Below, piece by piece: positions 1 to 10,699 of a DNA stretch of 64,000 nt. Under the pieces are notes generated by a model. The model searched no databases, was not told where the DNA came from, and worked only from the letters and a program-made list of their open reading frames with translations. Both the position numbers and the translations under genes were made by a program. This DNA comes from Onchocerca lupi (lineage: Eukaryota; Nematoda; Chromadorea; Rhabditida; Onchocercidae): positions 139,001-203,000 of the forward strand of contig JAOVVO010000042.1 of NCBI GenBank assembly GCA_028564675.1. Direction: 5' to 3'. Every line of letters begins with the position of its first letter. The stretch's first letter is position 1.

Positions 1-192
1 ATAATATGTCATTATTGGCTTAAACTTTTTTAAAACTAAAAAACCATTATTAGCTTAAACTTGATTAAACACGCGACAAATGAAACGTTTTAGACGCTTT
101 ATTGCACATAAACATCTATATGTTTCAATTTTAAAATTACCAAAAGTAGCGATCACAAAGGTACGGAATTGCACATAAAACAATATATTAAC

Positions 193-2217
193 CTGCATCA
201 AATGATTTAGAACACGATCATTAAAATCTTGGCCGCCAAGCCTATTATTACCAGCCATCGCTATGGTCATAAATATGCCTCCTTGAAACCACAAGATCGA
301 GACGTCTAATGTACCGCCACCTTAATGAATTGTATTTAAATTCAAAGGTATGGCAAAACAAAATAATGAATCAAAAATATCCAGACAAAAACAGGTATAA
401 AATATTGAGATGCAGAAATAAATGCCTAAAATTGTATAACAATCGGTTTTATGTCAAAAAGAATTTGGAATATAATAGAAATACATGAACAAAAACTCAC
501 CCAGATCTACTACAATAATGTATTCAACGTCTTTTTTCTTATGTAAGCCATAAGCAAGGGCAGCTGCGGTTGGCTCACTAATTACACGCTGACTTTTCAT
601 TCCTAAAAATTCCAAATAAAATATTACACAATATATTTTTCTTATAATTGATAACAGACCGGCTTTTTCAACAGCTAGTGAAGTAGCATTCCGTTGCTCA
701 TCATTGAATTCAGCTGGAACAGAAATAACTGCCCGAATGATTTTTGTCTTATATTTCTTCTCGGCTGCTTTCCGAAGATGACTTATTATTATAGCACCAA
801 CTTCTTCTGGTCTAATTTTCCTGAAAAAATATGATATCTGATGAAAGGATTGTAATTTTGATACATAAAGTTTTCATAAAATAAAAGCAATGTCTTCCAC
901 TTCACATAACATGTAGTTTTACAGAAATTTCTGTTCTGTGTAAACTTACTTGATAATATTACTTTCCAATGGTATAACAAACAGTGCTCGTCCTTCTGCA
1001 TCTAATTCAATCTTAAACGGATATCGCTTCCTATCAACCTATAAAAAACCTTGAAAATAGAAAGCCAAAATCTCTGGTTTGAGAATTCTCATATTTTAAG
1101 AATAATTTCCAACACAATTTTCAAAGTTCTACATGTTTTCCTAACATATTTCTTGATTATAATTCAGACTAATTCTTATAGCTTGTACTTTTTTCTATGT
1201 TACTTTCCGAATCATCTTGAAAAATACCTCATGGTATAATGAAAGTCAAATGCGCTTGTAAAACCGAATTCTATGAAAATGTTCAGATTATCTTATAAGC
1301 AGCGACATAAAATATTGCCTGAAATTGTGGGTCGTCTTCAGACAACTTTCTGCCGATAAAACGTTTGGCATCATATATTGTTCGTAAAGGATTATGTTCC
1401 TGTTGTTCAACAGCTTTTGAACCCACTAGTATAGTACCATTTGGCCTGTGATATTTAAATGATATTAATATTAAAAAATGGGAGAAAAAATTTTATTCGC
1501 CATTCGGAAAACGGTAAAAAGTTAAATAAGTTAATTGATCCAGCCATGCCGCGTGAGTGAAGAAGTCCTTTGGGTTGTAAAGCTCTTTCAGTGAGGAAGA
1601 TAATGACGGTACTCATAGAAGAAGTCCAGGTTAACTCCATGTCAGCAGCCGCGGTAATACGGAGAGGGTTGGCGTGATTCGGAATTATCGGGCGTAAAGA
1701 GCACGTAGGCTAGTTAGTAAGTTAAAAGTGAACAATACTTACAAAAATGCAACAACACTTGGAACACTTTGTCGCCCTGTTTCGTCAGCAATTATATCTG
1801 TCGTCCCAGTGACAGCCTGATATATACCAATTGATGAAAATGTTGTACCCAAATCGATAGCAGCAATTTTGGGTGGAGGAGGAGGTAATCCATACTTTCT
1901 AGCCAAATAACCGGCCAGAAGTACGGATAATAAAGCTGTCCCTAAATTCACGAAAATCTATGTTTTTTAGATGCAATTAAACTCTCAGAATTAAAATGCA
2001 GAATCATTATTAATAGAAGAAAATTCTACAGATAATATGATATAGCTCTATTTCTATCAATTTATCCCCCTTGAAGTATCGTACTCGAAATATAGGCAAA
2101 TGAACAAATATCCAAGAAGTACGTATAGTATAGAGTAGTGGAACATGCTATCACTGGATCATTTATAACATAAACAATAGAAAGTAATTTACCCAAAAAT
2201 GATAATGAAAACGACAT
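193..2217 (-). CDS. HSPA13: HSPA13/STCH-like Hsp70 family ATPase, 5' portion (gene runs off the left edge)
   Basis: Hsp70-type ATPase core of the microsome-associated (ER) family. Exons read on the minus strand: 2217-2193, 1941-1743, 1445-1319, 1038-950, 820-660, 602-501, 320-193, with matching phases. The first two exons give a short hydrophobic N-terminus with the motif LLAGYLARKYGLP, which closely resembles human HSPA13, then the phosphate-binding motif IDLGTTFSSIG. Later exons carry TIYDAKRFIG, VISVPAEFNDEQR, SEPTAAALAYGL, DLGGGTLDVS and NNRLGGQDFND, all diagnostic of the Hsp70 nucleotide-binding domain and in family order. The C-terminal exons lie outside the window. HSPA13 proteins lack the peptide-binding domain of other Hsp70s; that cannot be checked here. 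The second intron holds a 16S rRNA fragment. The end of exon 3 is ambiguous: either a GC donor at 1318 or a GT donor a few codons on; both keep frame. Start at 2217 gives the best N-terminal match. Confidence 0.93.
1536..1732 (+). pseudogene. Fragment of a Wolbachia-type bacterial 16S rRNA gene inside a nuclear intron
   Basis: About 197 bp that reads as bacterial 16S rRNA in the region around the universal 515-530 site. Visible landmarks in order are CCATGCCGCGTGAGTGAAG, TTGGGTTGTAAAGCTCTTTC, GAGGAAGATAATGACGGTAC, CAGCAGCCGCGGTAATACGG and GGCGTAAAG. The AGAAGAAGTCC and GGAGAGGG spellings fit Wolbachia better than Rickettsia as I remember those genes. It has scattered substitutions against a functional gene, several of them C-to-T or G-to-A, so it is an old decayed copy. 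It lies antisense to the host HSPA13-like gene, within the 297-bp intron 1446-1742, and ends about 10 bp from that intron's splice donor. Interpretation: endosymbiont-to-nucleus DNA transfer. Chimeric assembly is unlikely because the copy is decayed and flanked by consistent exons. Confidence 0.93.
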
Positions 2218-3190
2218 ATGATTGTGGCGTCGAGAGTTCCAAACAAAATGTTTCAACGATAACTCTGTTACTGTTCACAAGATATCATTGTGCTGTAATG
2301 GTTACACAATCAGCGTTATTTTTATTCAGTTGCGTATGCTATTGCTGAGTTTATATGTTAGTAGATCAAATTGACCAGTTTGGGATAGGAAAAAAAGGAA
2401 TACGAAGTTACTATACAAAACGCTGGAAGACAACTTTAATTGCAATCAGGAAATGATATTATTGTCTACGCCTGACCGCGAAATACCGGTCGTCTTAAAA
2501 TGAACATAGAATGAATCTGGGATGGACAGAAAGTGTACTGATCTGAGCAAGAAATGTTGCTAAACCTCTCCGTCTGATTATTCCGCTTTTCTTCTCTCGC
2601 CAAATCAAAATTAAGCTGAAATTTTTTTTAGAACTGAAATATTGCAGAACATTCCGGGCAGTAAAGCAATCTGCAAAATTAGCGAAACAAAAAGAATTAA
2701 GTAGGAAGTACCTCCTTTCATAAATTTCACTATTTGAAGAATATTCAAATATTTAAGGTCGATTTTAGATTTATAAAGAAAGATAATTCAATGAAATGAA
2801 TTATTTTAGTAGTTGTTGTTCGTCATACTGAGCGGTTAAATTCTAACATTCATTTAAAAAGTTGTATTTTTAATGCAGTCATTAATGATAGATTAGTTAG
2901 TAACAAACAAAGTTATAACCAAGACATGAAAATCCCTGCTATATTTTAATGTCAATCTTAATTCTTGGATTGTTCAAACCGGAGAAATAGATCATAAATT
3001 AAATTTCGGAACTATAGTATGGAATTTTATGTAAGTGTTGAACAAATTATAAACCAAAGATAGGATTAGAAATCGTGAAACCAAAAAACTAAGAAAATAA
3101 ACAAAAAAAGTCTAAACTTGAAATTACTGGAGGTTTTTCTAGTTTTAAATGCAAAAGATAAGTGTTACAGAATTGCAGTACTAAAATAAA
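2218..3190. other. Intergenic region between divergent HSPA13-like and phosphatase genes
   Basis: AT-rich spacer between two divergently transcribed genes, so it should hold both promoters. No open frame of coding character is visible. A pyrimidine-AG site at about 3173-3178 (TTGCAG) lies 12 bases before the phosphatase ATG and is a likely trans-splice acceptor. No further motif can be supported. Confidence 0.5.
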
Positions 3191-6100
3191 ATGCCCCGAA
3201 ATCCGATAATTCAGCATACTTTGCCGTGTCCACCACTACAACAAGAGGAAATTGATCAGCTCATTCATGGAATGTTGAATACTTCCGGTGTTCCAGAACA
3301 TCCCCTTAGTGAATTGATCACTTTGGAAAAGCTATTTTTTGTAAGAGTGATTATTGAAGTTGAGAACGAAAGAAAGAGAAATTATAATGATAGCTTTCTG
3401 AAGAATTCTGCTTAAATTGGCAGTTTAAAAAGTTTGGAATTAGACTTTGCAGTTGCTGTTGCTGACCTCTTGAAACTCTCAAACATAGATCACTCAAAAT
3501 ATAGCTTGTTGACTTCGTTGACCTTATCGTACATGATGAATCCACATCACCCTCTTTCCAATGTTAGATATTCTAAAACAACAATCTATTCTAGAAGAAA
3601 GGCACAGTTGCATGTGGAAATCTTTCCGTTGCAGATCTGTCATAAAACCATTGATCTCTTAAGAGAATGTAGCACATTGGAATACATTCATGATCCGAAT
3701 GGCGTCGCTATATTTGGTGATCTACATGGCAGTTTATATGATTTATTTAGAGGAATAAAAGATGCTGGTTGGCCCACTGAAAGAACCTTAATTTTCCTCG
3801 GTTAGCAGCTGTTAAAGCATAGTTTTAAAATTCAAATTCTTCAAACAATCTAAAAATCATTTTCGAATATGCAGTTACATTACAGACTTCTTCAATGAAG
3901 TCGAAAAAATCAATTTTGCGTTACACCCTTCAAACATTATCTTTTTAACTTAAACATCGAAATCTCAACCAAAGTTCCTAATAGGAGATTATATCGATCG
4001 CGGGAAATATTCCCTCATAACATTGCTATTCCTTTTCCTACTGAAATTACGGTATCCGAAAAGAATATACATGCTGCGCGGTAATCATGAAACGATGAGT
4101 CAATGCTATGCAAATGAAGAAGATGAACGAGGATTGATCCGAAATGTGTGTGTTTATTTTACTACAATGTAAACATGATGGCTCAAACTTATACTTGTTT
4201 CTCGTCCGCCAACATATTTAACGTTGGATATTCACTACATCCTGAATTCTGAGATGTAAAATGAGTTTAACATTTCAAGTTATGTCATTTTCTTTGTGGG
4301 ATACTATTGATATTTTTCAAATTCCTATTCACATGAATAGTTTAGATTAATCGGATGAAAGACTTGTCTTTATAGATTGAATATTGTTATCCGAATGCTG
4401 ATAGGAACTTAATACTGTTTAATATCAATCTTGTTTTCGATCACTTACCACTTGCTGCTATATTATCAGGTTAATGCGAATAGTGCAAATTATGATATGC
4501 ATGTTCGTTGTCAAAATTTCTGTACTTGACTAAAGATTCTATAGTATGTGATAATGTCGAAGATTTTTTAGCCGGGTAAGGGAGGAGATAAATGTGAGAT
4601 TTAAAAAAGCCAAAAAACTCTGAGAGATTTCAAAAATCAAAATTTCATTAAAAATTTGAGTGGCTGAATTACATTAACAAAGAAAGCATGAGGGAACAAA
4701 TGCTAAACAAAGCGATTAGTATAATTGATATATAATTCATATTATTAACAATTAATTACTTTAATTACAGTCATAAATAACCAAAAGAAAATAATGTTAA
4801 TTCAGGAGTGCATAAAAAGAAATAAACTGATACAAGCAAAGCGAGCTATAGCAGCAATTATTCCAGATCAAGTATTACTCTGTCATGGTGGCATCTCACA
4901 ATTTGCAAAATCGAGAAATGACATTGCTCAAATACCGCGTCCATTAACATGGCTTGCGCCAGAAACAAACGTATTTCATATAAGCATTATGACAGACATT
5001 TTATGGTCTGATCCATCCAAGGAAATAACGTATGTTTTTGTTTAAATCTCAATGGCGTCCAAAATTTTTGCCATTTAAAGAGTCCGAATCTTGAGATTTC
5101 CGAATGAGATGACGTCTGATGCGAAATAGCCATTATTCGAAGAGGTAAAATGTACAATTCGAGCTTGAAAAACTTGGAACTGTGATAGAAGACCGATCAT
5201 AACTCTCTTCATATAAATCAATTTATGCATTGACGATTTTGTGATAACTTCTAATTGAAGTATCTCACATTAGTATAATATTTTCAGTGCCTCTCATAGT
5301 AATGCTAAACAATTTTCAATCTTCAGATCGAAGTATTCACCTTCCGGACGTGGTGCATCATACTTTTTCAACCGGAGGGCATTAAAAGAGAAACTACGAG
5401 AATTAAATTGTCGAGCTCTCATACGTGGTCATGAAGCTAATACAGTAAGTTTAATGGAACTATGCCGTAAGTTACTGCAAACTATACAAAATAATGATTT
5501 GAAAAAAAAAAATACTTTTCAGTGATGGTTATTTCTGCTTTTCTCATCAGCATATAGTTTTTTCAGCTCATATTTTTTGTAAATGATAAATTCATACCAT
5601 TGGCACTAGATAAGTAAGATCAGCGATATCGATTCTATCAAATGAAGAATCATATACTTTAATTTAAGATGCTAACTTTACTTCCTACTGATAATGCCGG
5701 ACAAATGTGGTATTTAACAGAGGAGCTCTAAAATTCGCGTAAGTTAGTAAATAAATCACGCCATCCCATTAACATCCGTTTTTCATCTTTTTATGAGACA
5801 TGGAATAAGACGTTTGTCCCAGTCCCACAGTTCCTCTCTCTTCTAGGTTGAAGACATTTCATCTCACAATTCCTCTCTTTTCTAGTTGAAGACGTTTTGT
5901 TCCATAATTCCTCTAATCATTCATTTTACCGAATATAATTGCTTTATTACATACTGCAGCTTTTCTTTGCTCTTTATAGAGTGGTTTTGTGAGAGTATTC
6001 AATGGTCTCTGTTACACGGTACATTCATCACCAGCAGCTGGAGACGAGTATTATGTAGCAGCCATTTTGTTGCTTGATTTCAATGATAGCACAAAACTTC

Positions 6101-7311
6101 TGGAAGGTCGTGCGGTATATCATACCACAAAAGGAAATTTGGAGCATTTGAGAGGGGATTTGGTTACAAATTTTGAGGAAGTGAGGTATGTTATATTCTC
6201 TCCTTTTCACTGTCATTCACTTATTCAAATTAACGCATCACGAAATTCGTCTTACGCGATTCATTGTGCTATGTTTCCATGTGAATGTAACTGTAAGCAA
6301 TGAAAACATATTCTCGAAAGCTGTTCAACCACGCAGATCAATTCATCGATTTTCGTACTTTGTATTTTTAGGCACCTTTATCCACTTGAACCAGCTGACC
6401 CAAATGCGTCGCAATGTTGGTCATGCATGAGATTTATGGAAGGTGTGTCAGAAGCGATTTTCAAGTGGCAGCGGTGTCTTTCGCATTTCGATTACTTCAT
6501 GATCATGCAAGTTTGTGATTTATTGATCATTTCAAAATCTTCGGTAAAATTACCATAATTACTAACAAATCAACTTAAAGATGTAGTTTGGATTCTCTAA
6601 TTGAGATGGCAAGATGAGGAAGACAATGGACAGAAATTCTTGAATTATTGAAAGACGTTAATTATTTCTTCCTCTTTTGACACGAATTTTAAAAATATGG
6701 TATTAGATTTTTTGTTACATATTGCTTGTTAATTTAAATTACATATCGAATAATTGCAATTTTCAGGAATATCGAACTGGTGAACACTACTTCCCATTTG
6801 AGGAAGGTTTCTTTGATGAAATGGATTCCGTAATTTCTGAAGACAGTTTGCATAAACTATATAGAGCTGCTGCTCTTCGATATCCCATATTTCTCAATTT
6901 ATTGATAAGTGAAAATTGTACGTTTGCAAAAAAATTAATTTGCCACATTATGATTTTGATGATCGATCAACTAATGATTAGATAAGAAAGATACATTTAA
7001 ATTAATGTGATGAATTAATGGCTATGAAAAGTTGATTTGCATAACTTCAGTAGTTTGGTCAAAACAGCTTAATGAAGTGCAAATAAAATATATTCGTCAG
7101 TGCTGCTTAACCAATTTTTTTTGTTGTTCTCAAAAAAATTGTTTTGGTGTTTTAATGAGCTTTGATCTCATTGGATATTATAAAAGGCTTTCTTAAAGAT
7201 TTGATTAAAATAAATGAAACAGAACAGCCTGAGGAAGCACCAGAATATGACTTCAAATTCGTATTACCTCCAACCGATGAAAGATGGCCATTTCTAGAAA
7301 TCCGTGATTGA
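3191..7311 (+). CDS. Divergent PPP-family serine/threonine protein phosphatase (PP1-like)
   Basis: Metallophosphatase of the PPP superfamily, expected to dephosphorylate Ser/Thr. Exons: 3191-3340, about 3434-3800, 3985 to about 4149, about 4771-5029, 5327-5444, 5980-6185, 6372-6510, 6767-6917, 7187-7311. The junction between exons 1 and 2 is not resolved, as phases do not match for the splice sites I can see. Catalytic motifs appear in order: GDLHG (usually GDIHG), [25 protein letters not shown], and RGHEA in place of PP1's RAHQ. The metal-binding Asp, His and Asn are retained. The SAPNY loop near the C-terminus is replaced by HSSPAAG, so it is not an orthodox PP1. An extra tail of about 150 residues follows the core, with a WSCMRFM segment and an acidic end ([13 protein letters not shown]). 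This suggests a nematode-specific divergent branch with altered substrate or regulator binding. A likely trans-splice acceptor precedes the start. Confidence 0.85.
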
Positions 7312-8690
7312 TTATGCATGTCTGCAAGAATGGTACTTATTTCAACTTTACGACTAGTAATTTTGGTGACTCAAAAATCTTTTCTTACTATTCTCATGCT
7401 ATAAAAATATTTCATGTTCAGTTCAATTGGCGTTTTACTTTAATTCTTCATTTATCTGTCATGAATAAAATTGAAATGAATTTGACTTTGAATAATAATG
7501 CAATTTTAAAAATTTTGTGTATTCTAGAAATAGTTATATTATGCAAATTCTGGTTCACAATGAAATGGACGAAAGATATGTTATCAGAAATCTGAAAAAT
7601 AATTAGCATGGCGGAATCGCTATTTTTGACTTAATTTTGTATTCATTATGATTTTAGTGAAGCGGAAAGCAAGGGATAATTAAACGCTTGTGATAATTCA
7701 AAATACAACCTCTTATAAATTAATTAGATAGTCAAAATGAATTATGTAAATTGAAAATTGCTAACCTCGGAGATATCTATTCTTCAGTGTTAATACGGTG
7801 ATAATTCAAAATACAACCTCTTATAAATTAATTAGATAGTCAAAATGAATTATGTAAATTGAAATTTGCTTTAACTTCGGAGATATCTATTCTTCAGTGT
7901 TAATACAATGTAGATAGCATTAGTCGTAATATATGCTGTTTTTATCTGCGCTGAATTGTTTTTAAGAAAGATTTTTTCATCATCTGTATCTTTTTCATTG
8001 TATTTCATTCTCAATAAATCAGTTTAAAGTTTTAAAATAAAAGATGAGAAATGGATTGATCTCAAAAATCATACTTAAGTTCTTTCAAACGTGATATAGA
8101 AGTTTGATTTCTTTAAACAAAGGAAAATAAAAACTGTTTGAAGTACAAGAAAGAAACTCCAAAATGAGCATGGCGAATTTATATTCTATTATGAAGATAG
8201 ACTTTATCTCAATGGGAGTTTATCAGTACTGAATACATAATAGTATCATGCTGACTTTTTCATCTAAACTGCCATTCCATCATCGAATCGCTGCTCAAAC
8301 TATAATTAGAAATTAAATTAAATATGTTTACAACGAGGCAGATGAACAAAAAAAAGTTATTTGAAAAAATTTTCCAAAAATAGTGAAGATAGACTGTCGC
8401 ATTCAGTTATTGAAGACATCGCATTTTCTTTTCGTAAATTATTTTTTCGGAAAAATGAATGCGATGCCAATTTAGAAATGAATGATTTTTTTTTCTTAAA
8501 TATTTCATTGCAATTTCTCTTTTTGTTTTGATTAGTAGCAATAACTTTGCTTGCGCTAATCGAAAAAAAAAAGTGAAAAATGTGTCGCATCTTCAAATAA
8601 GTCGAAGAATATATCACTGCGTTGTATTTAATCAACGTGTTGCTATCAACCGAAATTAATATCCAAATGTGCAAATTAATTGTATAATTA
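7312..8690. other. AT-rich spacer with a tandem duplication
   Basis: No credible gene seen. The region contains the 108-bp duplication listed separately and A/T homopolymer runs. Open frames here are low-complexity and lack splice context. Confidence 0.5.
7690..7906. repeat. Two-copy tandem duplication, unit about 108 bp
   Basis: The unit beginning GTGATAATTCAAAATACAAC at 7690 is repeated from 7798. Both copies end in TCAGTGTTAATAC. They differ by only a few changes, including about one inserted base in the second copy near 7870, so the duplication is recent. It lies 380 bp downstream of the phosphatase stop and has no coding content. Confidence 0.9.
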
Positions 8691-8711
8691 GAAAAGCAAA
8701 ATTTTCCTTAT

Positions 8712-9295
8712 GAAAAGGAAAGTGCAATTAAACTTTTTAACACAGAAATAGAGAGTATTTCTCTCGAATATCCAATTTGATACTATTACTTCTAACTAAA
8801 AATGTTCGACGCAGAAATTGTTTCAGATGCATTGTAATTTTACGACCTACTATTGTTCCTTGTTCCTCATCGAGTAACCTGCAAGATGCATTTTAAAAAG
8901 CATTTTTGAATTTCTTCAAATTTTAGCGGATTTATTTGAATTGTGACCAATTTCGCTCTTGATTAATTGCTAACCATATATAATTGAAATCAGTTTAATC
9001 CATTTATATGATTGCAAAACTTCGCTTTTTCAGTGTTTTATTGATTGACGGAGGAGTGATTCTTTGTTTATGTTACAAGCAATTATTGCAGAATATCCAA
9101 GTATTTTTGTGAGATGAATCAGAAAAATTTTGTTATCACTTTTCCTTAACAGTTTACATACCTTCATTGCTAGTGGTCATATATGCGATTTGAATGCGAG
9201 GATCTCGTTTTGTTGCGTTTTTTACTGGCATGGAACCGTAATCCAATCGTATAATGTTTTTTTTTTCCAGAATCAAAGTAGGTGTGTCTGAAATT
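8712..9295 (-). other. Two exon-like stretches of an unrecognised minus-strand gene or gene remnant
   Basis: On the minus strand an acceptor (AATTTCAG) at about 9296-9289 opens a frame encoding a stretch with IIRLDYGSMPVKN and IQIAYMTTSNE. It ends near 9155 either at a donor (AAG|GTATGT) or at a stop two codons later. A second exon-like stretch starts after TTGCAG at about 8880 and encodes LLDEEQGTIVGRK and MHLKQFLRRTFLV before a stop near 8712. Their phases do not join directly, so an exon is missing or the gene is broken. I do not recognise either sequence. The Helitron immediately upstream (9863-15410) could have cut off the 5' end. Composition is more coding-like than the surrounding DNA. 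Confidence 0.35.
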
Positions 9296-9893
9296 GCGCA
9301 TGATTTTTTAAAGTGAAAATAATCCTAATATGAAAAATAACAATACTGAAAGTGAGCATTTATTAACTCCAGTTCATGTGAATTTATTTCCCGAACAGAA
9401 GTGGCATATATGTTGAATTCAAAAGATTTTTCAAATTGGTTTCATAAGTCATTTATGATATATTTCTTTTATTAATGACTGTGTGTAATAATTTATTATA
9501 TGTAAACATACATATATATTACTAATTTACACCACATAAATAATATATTCCTTTCGAGTACTATACACTACTAAAGCAAATAATTTATAAACTTATAAGA
9601 AAGCAACTGTCTTTTGATATTATCACAAATGATAATAAGGCAGTTGGCCTGAAAATAGCAAAGCAAGTAGTAATCTCAGCATTTTGTCGTTGAAAATAAT
9701 CCACTTGATGCTGATAAATTCACGAAATATTTGAGCAACATAAAATTCATTTAATTTGCCTCGAAGGATTTATAAGGATTCTAAAATATTTTTTACGAAG
9801 TGCAGATTGCATGCACGTGCAAAATTATTACTCTGATAAAGATTGATCTTATATTTATTAATACACTAGCGTAGTGTAGCCGGGTCCAGCCAG

Positions 9894-10590
9894 TCTATAT
9901 AAATAAAAATGTCAATGTTCGTTTGTTCAAAACCTTAAACTTCTGAAAGTTCTTAAACTTGCGCCTTATCTATGTTAATTCAAAATCTTGGATATCGGAA
10001 AGCACTTTCCTATTGCTTTAAAATTTTGACAGAACGTTGCATTCGAATACGCGCATATTTTTATACACGAGTTGCTGTAGCTCAGTCTCGTTAAGTAGAA
10101 GAAAAGAAAAGAGAAAGCGTATGTTTCTAATGTTGGGAAGAAAAACTGATACTTTGTAATTTGATTTGTAGTTTGGATGGATTGGAGATTGATTCCAACC
10201 ATTATGGTTCGGCTAAGTAAGCAATAGGTGTGAGGAGGTATTTTGTATTTTGTGTGACAGAGATGAATGCTACTGAGAAAAGTTTTATTGATTTGATGAA
10301 GAATGATTCTTCGTAACAAACGATTATTAAAGAACATCCAGGCAAACTGATCACTAGATTATTCTTTCCTTTGTCGGTGACAGAGTACAACATTATTCAA
10401 GTGAATTGTCAGATTTTTGCTACTGTTGTGTGGCTTTGAACTATCGAACTGGAACCTTTGGAATTCCACGTTGCTGTTGCTGCGTCGATCTTTGTCGTTT
10501 ATCTGAGAATTGGAGCGTTTCGGCGATAAACATGTTTGTCATTACTTTGAAACTGTTGCGCCACTTCATCTTTAGTATTTCTTCATCAGT
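9894..10590 (+). repeat. Left inverted arm of the Helitron
   Basis: This arm matches the reverse complement of about 14675-15380 with moderate divergence. Shared landmarks read from the outside in are the TATAAATAAAAATG start, the segment around GCGCCTTATCTATGTTAATT, TTTCCGATATCC-like sequence, and the GTTGCTGTTGCTGCG tract at about 10468-10484. Open frames within it are by-products of this repeat and not genes. Confidence 0.85.
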
Positions 10591-10699
10591 GTCAAACACG
10601 ACTCTGTGTTCAGCAATCACTCAATTATAATCGCCCTGCATTCCAGTACAACCCAGATGATGATTATAGTTTGAGCCGTATGTTCTCATCAGCACTATA

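Noticed and set aside
9975..10393. Minus-strand frames of 120 and 63 residues
   Set aside because: They lie in the left inverted arm of the Helitron and recur in mutated form in the right arm.
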